NCBI GenBank assembly: GCA_023544495.1
Contig: JAMJFV010000042.1
Location: 1 to 14,433, forward strand
Source of the DNA: ANME-2 cluster archaeon
GTDB taxonomy: Archaea > Halobacteriota > Methanosarcinia > Methanosarcinales > Methanocomedenaceae
Reading direction: 5' to 3'
Length of the DNA stretch: 14,433 nucleotides
The notes under the pieces are model-generated. The model ran no database searches and was not told the DNA's origin. It was given only the letters and a program-made list of their open reading frames with translations. The position numbers were made by a program, and so were the translations under genes. Of the stretch, positions 1-6,292 are shown piece after piece (position 1 is the first letter of the stretch; every line of letters starts with the position of its first letter).

Positions 1-40
1 CTATTAAGATTCGATTTTGCCGAATATGAAACATAATAAG

Positions 41-70
41 ACACAGATTTCACTGATTCACACGGATTTG
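41..70. repeat. short degenerate GATT/CAC direct repeats
   Basis: Three imperfect copies of a GATT-CAC unit follow one another: AGATTTCAC (45-53), TGATTCACAC (54-63) and GGATTTG (64-70). Such degenerate 'GATTTCAC/GGATTCAC' strings are seen scattered in intergenic DNA of many prokaryotes and have no known function here. The rest of 1-190 is AT-rich upstream DNA of the lipid reductase gene; I see no gene in it. Confidence 0.35.
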
Positions 71-190
71 TAGTCGTACGTTTCTACATTTTTGGTATTG
101 TGTTGACTATTGGTTCTGCACATGAAATAGTCATGTTTAAGTCTATTTTGTCTATTGTATCCCATTATCAAATATACGAGAAAAATAATA

Positions 191-1381
191 ATGACCCCTG
201 AAGAATCCTACGACATAATCGTTATCGGTGCCGGACCTGCTGGCTCAACGGCAGCCATGTATGCGGCCCGCTCCGATGCCAGCGTTCTGCTCATTGATAA
301 GAAAAAGGACATCGGCACTCCGATCCAGTGTGGCGGTTTTTTGCCCTGTTACGAAGAACTGGAAGAATTACTGCCCGGTGCAGACCTGCCTGATACGCTT
401 AAGGATATCCCGAAAAGCTGTATTCACACCTCTACCCGCATCCACCGCTTCATCGCACCTAACCTTGAACCAAAGGAGTTCGAAGTCCCGGCAAATGTAC
501 TGGACCGGAGCAGGTTCGATAAACACCTTGCCCGGGAAGCGGCCAGGGCCGGGGCAGAATTGATGATAGGGACCCGTGCAGATTCCATTGAAGGGGACGG
601 GGTATCAGTGAGGGGGATACATGGTGAATTTACCATCAAGGCAAAGGTCATTATCGGTGCGGATGGCCCCACTTCACTGGTGGCAAAAACAGCAGGCCTG
701 ATTGACCGGAACGACGAAATGGGCAGGGCAGTGGCGCTGGAATACGAACTTACCGGAGTTGACATAGACTCCGAAGCAGTTGAGATGTTCTTTGGACGGG
801 ACTATGCTCCTGGAGGCTACGCCTGGATCATCAGCCAGGGCGGTGATACAGCAAATATCGGAGTGGGAATACGGCAGCCACTGTGCGAAAAAGGCATATC
901 TGCACAGGATTACCTGCACAGGTTCATGTATGAGCATCCAAGGGCTGCACCGATGTTCGAGGGTGCCGGGATAACGGCAGTTATCAGCGGAATCGTGCCC
1001 GTGGGAGGCGCTCCTCCCGAAACCGTGAAAGGCAACATAATGATATGCGGAGATGCGGCAGGTCACCTGATAGCCACAAACGGCGGGGGTATACCTACAG
1101 CAATGGTCGGTGGTAAAGTGGCAGGCGAGACTGCTGCCGGGGCAGTATCGGGGACCTGTACGTTATCAGACTATGAGCACAGGTGGCGAGAGCAGATAGG
1201 CCTGGAGATCAGTACGTCGGTGTATGTCAAGAAACTCATGGACGGACTGATGAGGTCTGACCCTATGATGAGCACGGCCATGAAAATGATAACCCCTGAC
1301 CAGATGAAAGCTATGCAGCGGGGACGGCTGCCCGAACCAGTGAAAAAGATATTGAAAAGCCTTAATGCAGGGTTTGGGTGA
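191..1381 (+). CDS. geranylgeranyl reductase family flavoprotein (archaeal lipid saturation)
   Basis: This FAD-dependent enzyme of the geranylgeranyl reductase family very probably reduces the isoprenoid double bonds of digeranylgeranylglycerophospholipid to give saturated archaeal membrane lipids. The 396-residue product has the N-terminal Rossmann motif GAGPAG (13-18), a Cys-Gly-Gly at 47-49, the second FAD contact GADGPTS (156-162) and the third, GDAAGH (287-292), in the order and spacing of the family. Length is normal. I chose ATG 191 because it puts the Rossmann strand about ten residues from the start; an in-frame TTG at 155 would only add a 12-residue tail. No clear ribosome binding site precedes either start, so translation may be leaderless. 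The stop lies immediately before the radical SAM reading frame, so the two genes are probably co-transcribed. The exact substrate (phospholipid or quinone-like side chain such as methanophenazine) cannot be told from sequence. Confidence 0.9.
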   Translation: MTPEESYDIIVIGAGPAGSTAAMYAARSDASVLLIDKKKDIGTPIQCGGFLPCYEELEELLPGADLPDTLKDIPKSCIHTSTRIHRFIAPNLEPKEFEVPANVLDRSRFDKHLAREAARAGAELMIGTRADSIEGDGVSVRGIHGEFTIKAKVIIGADGPTSLVAKTAGLIDRNDEMGRAVALEYELTGVDIDSEAVEMFFGRDYAPGGYAWIISQGGDTANIGVGIRQPLCEKGISAQDYLHRFMYEHPRAAPMFEGAGITAVISGIVPVGGAPPETVKGNIMICGDAAGHLIATNGGGIPTAMVGGKVAGETAAGAVSGTCTLSDYEHRWREQIGLEISTSVYVKKLMDGLMRSDPMMSTAMKMITPDQMKAMQRGRLPEPVKKILKSLNAGFG

Positions 1382-1446
1382 ATAACCTTAAGGGTTTACA
1401 GGTCATTATTATTTGTAGATTACAGGTGTTACCGAGTGATAGAGAG

Positions 1447-2076
1447 ATGAAGGGACAGGACCCGGGGACGATTGCATACCCTGCACATGGAAATCTTTAC
1501 CTGAATATTACCAATAGATGTACCTGCAACTGTATCTTCTGTATCAAGAATTATGGAGACGGCGTTTACGGTTACAACCTGGTGTTGACAAGGGAACCAA
1601 GGGTCAGTGAAGTAATAGAAGCACTGGGCAACTATGACCTATCCGGATTCAACGAAGTGGTGTTCACCGGCCTGGGCGAGCCGCTGACCAGGCTGGATGA
1701 TGTACTTGAGATAACACAATGGCTCAAAGCCCGTGGGGTATTGGTGCGGATAGATACTATCGGGCATGCCAAACTTCAGTTCCCTGGCAGGGATGTGGCA
1801 CACGAACTGGCAAAGGCAGGTGTTGACGAGATATCGATCAGCCTGAACACCCATGATGAGGCTACGTATGAACGCCTGGTACAGCCCCGTTTGTACAAAA
1901 ATACGTACGGTTCAATGAAGGATTTTGCCAGGGATATTGTGAATGAGGGGATCAAACTCAGGTTTACGGTACTTGACCTGCCGGGTGTGGATATCAAGCA
2001 GTGCCGCCGGATATCAGAGGATATCGGGGCCGAGTTCAAGATACGGGGATACGGCGGTCCGGCAGTTAGCGAATGA
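1447..2076 (+). CDS. radical SAM protein, TatD-associated type
   Basis: A short radical SAM enzyme of 209 residues. The CxxxCxxC cluster motif is C25, C29, C32, with an extra Cys at 27. It is followed by the SAM-binding GLGEP (75-79), an RIDT segment (101-104) and a conserved ISLN (131-134). The NLYLN-x-TNRC lead-in and small size match the family named 'TatD family-associated radical SAM protein', whose reaction is unknown. ATG 1447 fits the usual family start; a GTG at 1378 overlapping the stop of the lipid reductase gene would add 23 residues and permit translational coupling. Unusually for this family, no TatD-type nuclease gene is visible in the window. The pairing with the lipid reductase could be functional or accidental. 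Confidence 0.8.
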   Translation: MKGQDPGTIAYPAHGNLYLNITNRCTCNCIFCIKNYGDGVYGYNLVLTREPRVSEVIEALGNYDLSGFNEVVFTGLGEPLTRLDDVLEITQWLKARGVLVRIDTIGHAKLQFPGRDVAHELAKAGVDEISISLNTHDEATYERLVQPRLYKNTYGSMKDFARDIVNEGIKLRFTVLDLPGVDIKQCRRISEDIGAEFKIRGYGGPAVSE

Positions 2077-2108
2077 ATTGTTGTGTCAATTTGTTCAATT
2101 ACGAAACT

Positions 2109-2116
2109 ATTTTTTT
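2109..2116 (+). terminator. T-run terminator after the radical SAM gene
   Basis: An A followed by seven T residues lies 34 nt after the radical SAM stop, with no strong hairpin before it. Oligo-T alone is enough for termination by archaeal RNA polymerase. The stretch 2117-2235, between two convergent genes, holds nothing else I can support. Confidence 0.4.
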
Positions 2117-2235
2117 CACAATAGATACATGCTGTCATGTCACCGAAACAGGCAAAACGTCGCAGGCTGTGGTGAAGACAGATCACCTATGTATGGATGA
2201 TTATACATGGTTGAACAGGAATAAAACAACTAAAG

Positions 2236-3753
2236 TTATGATTTTGGGACCTCTAACACAAAAATGGCCCCACCCTCGGGATTATCTTCTACCCATACTC
2301 GCAAGTCGTGGAGTTCTGCGACCTTTTTTACAATGGTCAGTCCCAACCCTGAACCCTTTACTCCTTTCTTTTCCAGTGAGTATAATCTGTTAAATATCCC
2401 CGCCTTATCTGTGTCTTTTATACTTTCACCAAAATCGATGACTTTTACTTTCCATGAATCGGTATTTTCCTCGACGTCTACCGTAATTTTTTTACCCATT
2501 CGCCCGTATTTTATAGCATTTGAGATATAGTTGGTAAATATTTCTTCAATTATTCGATTTGCCCTGATAGGAATGCTCTGAGTGATGCGATTTTCAATGT
2601 TCATCCCATATTCAGAAACAAAAGGTTCAAAGTTATCAATGACCTTCTCAATGATATTCTTTAAGTCCAGGTTCTCAAACTCGATACTTTCCAGACTCGT
2701 AAGTTTTGAGAGGAGAGTAGCATTTTCTATCAACTCCAGACTTTTTACCATATTTCTGTAAATGACATCTAAGTAGCCTCTTTTTTCAGGTTCGGTTTCA
2801 TTATCTTTTAGTATTTCAACATAATTACGCGAAATATTCAGGGGATTTAACAGGTCGTGGTGAATGATATCCGTGAACAGGTCCTTTACATGGTTTGACG
2901 TTTCCAGTTCCATAGCATATTTACGGAGGGATTCCTCTACCTCTTTTTGATGGGTGATATCTCGAACGATACATATATGTCCCTGGTAATCTCCTTTCTC
3001 ATCAAAGAGACCGGTGGCCCTGAACTCTGTTGGTAACGTTTTGCCATCTCTTCTAAGAGCAAGGACCTCGCCACAGAAAGAGCCCACATTCTTATTACCT
3101 AGTGTCTCCTGTAAGGCCTTTTCAGTTGGAATTATCATTTCTGGCTGCACCAGGTCTTGCCAGGTCCTTCCGATAAGCTCTGCAGGTGAATAACCATATA
3201 TCCGGGCATGGGCACCATTTACATAAGTAAAATGGTCATTTGCGTCTGTTAATGCGAGACCATCGGTTAAGGTGGATATTGCCAGGAACAATTTATTTTT
3301 CTCAGTTTCAGCTTGCATTCGTGGGGTTATATCCCGGGCAATGGCCATCGTTATTCGCCTGCCATCCACATCAATGATGTTGCCTTTTATCTCCACCGGC
3401 AGGAGGATGCCATCCTTCTTGCGCTGGTTCATCTCGAAATCGATATCATCAACAAGGCCGTTTATTGCCATTTGGAATGCTTCATGTCCTCTGGGATCAG
3501 CATCCACATCCTTGATATTCATTTCTAATAGCTCATCACGGGCATATCCCAGGAATTTACAGGCGGAACGGTTGACATCTATGAAGTTACCTGCTTCATC
3601 AACAAGAAATATGGCATCTTTCGCTTCTTGAAAAAAGAGTTGGTATTTGTCTTTCTCATCCTCAATATTGTTCGTTATAAGCTTATTGAGACAGATGTTT
3701 CTCACACTACTATTCACATCTGTTTGTGCGTTTTTCAAAGAACTATCGGTCAT
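2236..3753 (-). CDS. PAS-PAS sensor histidine kinase, soluble
   Basis: A cytoplasmic sensor kinase of 505 residues with no membrane segment. Order of parts: N-terminal linker (1-35), PAS domain 1 (about 36-145), PAS domain 2 (about 155-268), dimerisation/phosphoacceptor helix with H-box HHDLLNPL (phosphorylated residue probably H299), and a HATPase domain with N-box SNAIKY (N412), altered G1 box DFGESI (440-445) and G2 box GSGLGL (467-472). The second Gly of the usual DxGxG G1 motif is Ser444, a change that could weaken ATP handling. PAS domains may bind a ligand, haem or flavin; no haem CxxCH is present. AGGT lies 4-5 nt before the ATG. No response regulator gene is nearby, so its partner and signal are unknown. 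Confidence 0.92.
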   Translation of the reverse strand: MTDSSLKNAQTDVNSSVRNICLNKLITNNIEDEKDKYQLFFQEAKDAIFLVDEAGNFIDVNRSACKFLGYARDELLEMNIKDVDADPRGHEAFQMAINGLVDDIDFEMNQRKKDGILLPVEIKGNIIDVDGRRITMAIARDITPRMQAETEKNKLFLAISTLTDGLALTDANDHFTYVNGAHARIYGYSPAELIGRTWQDLVQPEMIIPTEKALQETLGNKNVGSFCGEVLALRRDGKTLPTEFRATGLFDEKGDYQGHICIVRDITHQKEVEESLRKYAMELETSNHVKDLFTDIIHHDLLNPLNISRNYVEILKDNETEPEKRGYLDVIYRNMVKSLELIENATLLSKLTSLESIEFENLDLKNIIEKVIDNFEPFVSEYGMNIENRITQSIPIRANRIIEEIFTNYISNAIKYGRMGKKITVDVEENTDSWKVKVIDFGESIKDTDKAGIFNRLYSLEKKGVKGSGLGLTIVKKVAELHDLRVWVEDNPEGGAIFVLEVPKS

Positions 3754-3891
3754 TTTTACCTGATTATAAACTAATCAATTTATCTATTCACACAATATTT
3801 ATCAATTACGGTGTTCATTTAACGATGCGGTTTGTTCTATGCAGAAGTTTAAAGTTAAACAAGGACTGTATACACAATCCTACCCCAATAA

Positions 3892-4011
3892 GCCGGGGTG
3901 GCAGAGCGGACTAATCCAACGGAGCCGTGTGACTCATTGGAGTCTATATGCGGCAGGCTCGAGACCTGTTGTATCTTCTGGTACACTTGGGTTCGAATCC
4001 CAACCCCGGCG
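3892..4011 (+). tRNA. tRNA-Ser(CGA) with D-loop intron
   Basis: A class II tRNA reading UCG. Acceptor stem GCCGGGG (3892-3898) pairs perfectly with CCCCGGC (4004-4010), and G4011 is the discriminator; CCA is not encoded. The anticodon stem is 3953-3957/3965-3969 with loop CTCGAGA, anticodon CGA at 3960-3962. The long variable arm has a six-pair stem (3970-3975/3980-3985), as expected for Ser. The T arm is 3987-4003 with loop TTCGAAT. The D stem GCA (3901-3903) pairs with TGC (3949-3951), but the loop carries about 34 extra bases. Removing 3914-3947 gives a standard 86-nt tRNA-Ser with a normal D-loop ending A21-A22. The T-rich run at 4037-4046 probably ends transcription. Confidence 0.93.
3914..3947 (+). 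other. non-canonical tRNA intron (34 nt) between positions 21 and 22
   Basis: The inserted bases can form an archaeal bulge-helix-bulge. The central 4-bp helix is G3908-U3945 (wobble), G3909-C3944, A3910-U3943, C3911-G3942. A 3-nt bulge (3912-3914) is followed by an inner 5-bp helix (3915-3919 with 3937-3941) closing a 17-nt loop, and the second 3-nt bulge is 3946-3948. Cutting each bulge after its second base removes exactly 3914-3947 and leaves a canonical D-loop. The outer helix is not continuous, so this is a relaxed motif. Structure and splice sites are hand-derived. Confidence 0.78.
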
Positions 4012-4036
4012 CTTCTTACTATACAGTCAGCAAAGA

Positions 4037-4046
4037 TTCTTTTTTT
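4037..4046 (+). terminator. T-run terminator after tRNA-Ser
   Basis: TTCTTTTTTT lies 26 nt after the tRNA discriminator base. This is a typical archaeal oligo-T terminator for a stable RNA gene. Confidence 0.6.
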
Positions 4047-4084
4047 AGCTCACATATGATATATGTTCATGTTCAAGGAGAAGT

Positions 4085-4144
4085 ATGAAATGCATGAATT
4101 TAAGAGAATATTTCCGATTCTCCCTATACTATTATTCAAAATAA
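4085..4144 (+). CDS. possible 19-residue leader peptide
   Basis: A 19-codon ORF (MKCMNLREYF..., ending YYYSK) begins with ATG four bases after AAGGAG (4075-4080), one of the better ribosome binding sites in the window. It ends 36 nt before the start of the two-helix membrane protein. No homology can be judged at this length. It might be a leader peptide, a small protein or chance. The sequence is rich in aromatic residues (two Phe, four Tyr). Confidence 0.25.
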   Translation: MKCMNLREYFRFSLYYYSK

Positions 4145-4180
4145 GTGACTATATGGATATATCCTCATGGGAGATACAAT

Positions 4181-4402
4181 ATGGATTATCAAACTCTAAT
4201 GCGAGATCTGGGCATAGGACTTGCGGTCATCGGTGTAGTCATGCTGGTGGGATACAGTCTCTATGAGCTATTCACCAGCGAATCCAGCATGATACTGAAA
4301 TTGTCGATCACGGCCATTGTAGCAGGTATAGTACTGGCTATATTGTCTTTAATAACTGAAAAAATGGGGAAACAGGATTCAGAGGTTGAAAGGAAATACT
4401 GA
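4181..4402 (+). CDS. small two-helix membrane protein
   Basis: A 73-residue protein that I do not recognise. It has two hydrophobic helices (about 10-31 and 38-59), a short polar N-terminus and a charged C-terminal tail rich in Lys/Glu. ATG 4181 is chosen because GGGAG lies seven bases upstream; the longer frame from 4145 lacks such a site. Only nine bases separate its stop from the start of the YbjQ-family gene, and the ribosome binding site of that gene overlaps this stop codon, so the two are co-translated in one operon. A membrane partner for the YbjQ-like protein is plausible but unproven. Confidence 0.7.
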   Translation: MDYQTLMRDLGIGLAVIGVVMLVGYSLYELFTSESSMILKLSITAIVAGIVLAILSLITEKMGKQDSEVERKY

Positions 4403-4411
4403 GGTATGAAT

Positions 4412-4735
4412 ATGATTATCGTAAATACAGACACTATTGCAGGTAAAGAGATTATCAGGACCCTCGGCCTGGCGAGGGGCAGTACCATTCAGGCCAAGCA
4501 TATCGGCAAGGATATCATGGCAGTTTTGCGCACCATCGTAGGCGGTGAATTGACTGAATATTCAAAGATGCTCGAAGAGGCAAGGGAGAAAGCTATTAAC
4601 CGAATGGTTGAAGATGCCGAGAAGATGGGAGCCGATGCCGTGGTAAATGTGAGGTTCATGACTGCTATGGTAATGGCAGGATCAGCCGAGATTCTGGCGT
4701 ATGGTACCGCAGTCAAAATTACGGATAAAGAATGA
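4412..4735 (+). CDS. YbjQ family (UPF0145) protein
   Basis: A 107-residue cytoplasmic protein of the YbjQ/UPF0145 family, small oligomeric proteins found in bacteria and archaea without a settled function (a heavy-metal-binding role has been suggested). Family marks are the N-terminal strand ending in TIAGKEI (8-14), IVGGELTEY (42-50), the helix with charged residues (51-72), GADAVVNVRF (73-82) and the C-terminal AEILAYGTAV (92-101). I prefer ATG 4412 because GAGGT (4401-4405) lies six bases upstream; ATG 4406 would be only one base from it. It follows the two-helix membrane protein in one operon. Confidence 0.88.
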   Translation: MIIVNTDTIAGKEIIRTLGLARGSTIQAKHIGKDIMAVLRTIVGGELTEYSKMLEEAREKAINRMVEDAEKMGADAVVNVRFMTAMVMAGSAEILAYGTAVKITDKE

Positions 4736-4769
4736 TCACGTGATGCGGTGTCCCTGCCCAGAATAACCG

Positions 4770-5066
4770 TTATTTCTTGGTAGCCTGCTCGATCTCATCA
4801 AGCAGCTGGTCGTCAGTCTTGCCTTCGATCGATATCCCCAGGTTCTCAGCTGACTGCTGGAGCTTGGATATTTCTTTCGGTTTTTCTTTCGGTTTTTCGC
4901 TCTTATCAAGTGCCTTCAATGATATTTCGGATTCCTTCTGGGCTTTCTTGAACTCACCTGTTGACCTGCCCAGCGCGTTGGCAAGTTCAGGAAGTTTGGT
5001 AGCTCCGAAGAGCAGGAGAATTACGAGGAATATCAGCAGCAATTCTGTGGGTCCGGGCATTATCAT
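4770..5066 (-). CDS. tatA: Sec-independent translocase pore protein TatA (copy 1)
   Basis: Forms the pore of the twin-arginine translocation system, which exports folded proteins. The 98 residues comprise a short N-terminus with Glu8, one membrane helix (about 7-20), the hinge F20-G21, an amphipathic helix with KLPELANALG (24-33) and a charged tail. The tail has a KPKE tandem repeat (58-65) and ends in a segment (74-92) of the LGIS-EGKT-DDQLLDEI type, resembling SAP/Rho-N-like helical motifs seen in other proteins. The start at 5066 has GAGGT nine bases upstream; the in-frame ATG at 5060 is an alternative. It lies 31 bases downstream of the second tatA and is probably co-transcribed with it, divergent from tatC. 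Confidence 0.92.
   Translation of the reverse strand: MIMPGPTELLLIFLVILLLFGATKLPELANALGRSTGEFKKAQKESEISLKALDKSEKPKEKPKEISKLQQSAENLGISIEGKTDDQLLDEIEQATKK
4872..4895. repeat. 12-bp tandem duplication within tatA
   Basis: TTCTTTCGGTTT occurs twice in direct tandem, followed by a partial third copy. On the coding strand it specifies the Lys-Pro-Lys-Glu repeats of the linker between the amphipathic helix and the C-terminal motif. It is probably a slippage product in a flexible linker. Confidence 0.6.
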
Positions 5067-5097
5067 TCTTATTCTACCTCAAAACGTATCTGACCTG

Positions 5098-5301
5098 TTA
5101 CTCTATCTTGGCCATATTCATTGTTTCTTCAATTGATTCTTTGACCTCGGAAACCGATAACTGGTTTTCGGCCTCTCGCATAGCCTTTCTGAAATCTCCT
5201 ATCATACGTCCAAGGGAATGGGCGATCTCAGGCAATTTGTCTGGTCCGAACAATAATAACGCTGCTACAAAAATGAGCAGCAATTCAGTTGAGCCGAGCA
5301 T
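5098..5301 (-). CDS. tatA: Sec-independent translocase protein TatA/TatB-like (copy 2)
   Basis: A 67-residue Tat pore-type protein with Glu6, one membrane helix (about 6-17), hinge F18-G19-P20, DKLPEIAHSLG (21-31) and an amphipathic helix rich in Arg, Lys and Glu. It lacks the KPKE linker and C-terminal motif of the neighbouring copy. The Phe-Gly-Pro hinge is common in both TatB and archaeal TatA; archaea usually have no separate TatB, so I call it TatA-like. It is first in the minus-strand pair, with a 182-bp divergent promoter region shared with tatC. No clear ribosome binding site precedes the ATG. Confidence 0.9.
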   Translation of the reverse strand: MLGSTELLLIFVAALLLFGPDKLPEIAHSLGRMIGDFRKAMREAENQLSVSEVKESIEETMNMAKIE

Positions 5302-5356
5302 GTTATCAGTCTTCTTGGTAACTTCATCCTGTGAATTATCTTCTTGAAAGGAATGT

Positions 5357-5392
5357 AATTACCTGTATAATACATATAGCTTAAAGGTAATT
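5357..5392. promoter_or_regulatory. inverted repeat around a TATA-like box in the tatA/tatC divergent region
   Basis: AATTACC (5357-5363) and GGTAATT (5386-5392) form a perfect 7-bp inverted repeat with a 22-bp spacer. The spacer holds TATA-like sequence reading toward tatA (complement of 5371-5380). The placement suits a repressor site for the tatA pair, though the region is AT-rich and chance is possible. Confidence 0.3.
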
Positions 5393-5443
5393 CTGGTATC
5401 AAATAACATTTTTCTAAACAATATCTGTATTATCCTCAAATCC

Positions 5444-5450
5444 TATAAAA
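5444..5450 (+). promoter_or_regulatory. TATA box of tatC
   Basis: TATAAAA lies 33 bases before the tatC ATG, which would place transcription start near 5472 and give a short leader. AGGT (5475-5478) provides the ribosome binding site five bases before the start. Confidence 0.5.
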
Positions 5451-5483
5451 TTATCCGTCATCAAGACGTATCAAAGGTCATAC

Positions 5484-6197
5484 ATGAACAATGTACCAGG
5501 CGACCAGGAATTACCCATACTGGAACACGTAAAAGAGCTTCGTAAACGGTTACTCATAGTTGTGACTGCACTTATTATCGTACTTATGGGTGCATTTCCC
5601 TTTACAGGAGAACTTATTGGGATCATGTGGGCCCACCTGTTCCCTCCTGAGATCGAAATGGTTATCTACTCCCCGTTGGAATGGATGCTAACAAGATTGA
5701 TTCTATCCCTTGCTATTGCTATTGCATTTGTGTTCCCGTTATTCATGTATGAATTATTCGTCTTTATACAAAAAGGACTGTTTCCCAACGAAAAGAGATT
5801 TACACTACTGGTAGTCCCCCCTTCACTGGTACTATTCCTCATAGGTATGGGGATAGCTTTCTTCATCGTCATACCTTTGATATTCAACTACATGTTCCTT
5901 TATTCAGAAGACGTGGCATCCTCAGGAATATCAGTACGAGATACATTCTCAATAATAACGACATTGATGATCATGTTCGGTCTGTTATTCCAGCTCCCCA
6001 TGTTAATGGTAATTGCTATCAAATCAGGACTGGTAAAAGCTGAACAGTTAAAGAACAAACGGGTGATCGTCTATGGTATCCTCATCGGTTTTGCTATTTT
6101 TATCGCACCCGATATTACCGGAATGTCACAGTTGATAACAGCATTTTTCCTCGTGGTCCTGTTCGAGTTCAGTTTGCTTATCAGCAGGTATGTCTGA
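5484..6197 (+). CDS. tatC: Tat translocase receptor TatC (copy 1, signature N-terminus)
   Basis: Six-helix membrane receptor for twin-arginine signal peptides, 237 residues. The cytoplasmic N-terminus has H15-V-K-E-L-R-K-R, matching the HLxELRxR signal-binding signature (E18, R20). The first cytoplasmic loop keeps the second signal-binding Glu in GLFPNEKR (E103), with F94 in helix 2. In helix 4 the usual FGxxFExP motif reads FGLLFQLP, so the common Glu is Gln170. The final periplasmic loop is APDITGMSQ (D210, Q216). Length is normal. It heads the plus-strand pair of tatC genes, divergent from the two tatA genes. A Tat-dependent iron-sulfur protein is encoded about 4.6 kb downstream. Confidence 0.94.
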   Translation: MNNVPGDQELPILEHVKELRKRLLIVVTALIIVLMGAFPFTGELIGIMWAHLFPPEIEMVIYSPLEWMLTRLILSLAIAIAFVFPLFMYELFVFIQKGLFPNEKRFTLLVVPPSLVLFLIGMGIAFFIVIPLIFNYMFLYSEDVASSGISVRDTFSIITTLMIMFGLLFQLPMLMVIAIKSGLVKAEQLKNKRVIVYGILIGFAIFIAPDITGMSQLITAFFLVVLFEFSLLISRYV

Positions 6198-6292
6198 TAA
6201 ATATGGAATTCAATGTAAACGTAATGCAGAGAATCAATAATATATTGCATAATTTTATGTAATATCCAGCGAATTAGAACTTAGGACATATA

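Noticed and set aside
41..70. GATT/CAC repeats as the edge of a CRISPR array
   Set aside because: Units are under 11 bases, degenerate and have no spacers; no cas gene is present.
674..1066. Long antisense frames within the lipid reductase gene
   Set aside because: They are shadows of a GC-richer coding region, with no ribosome binding site and unlikely composition.
2073..2393. 106-residue plus-strand ORF after the radical SAM gene
   Set aside because: It crosses a T-run terminator and runs antisense into the histidine kinase; its composition is not protein-like.
3892..4011. tRNA-Ser as a degenerate pseudo-tRNA or attachment-site remnant
   Set aside because: All stems pair and the extra bases form a spliceable structure; no integrase or repeated tRNA 3-prime end is found in the window.
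4063..4266. 67-residue ORF starting at 4063
   Set aside because: It overlaps the better-supported two-helix protein in another frame and its distal part has no plausible protein character.
5098..5301. Calling the short Tat protein TatB
   Set aside because: The Phe-Gly-Pro hinge is TatB-like but common in archaeal TatA, and the chain is too short for a typical TatB.
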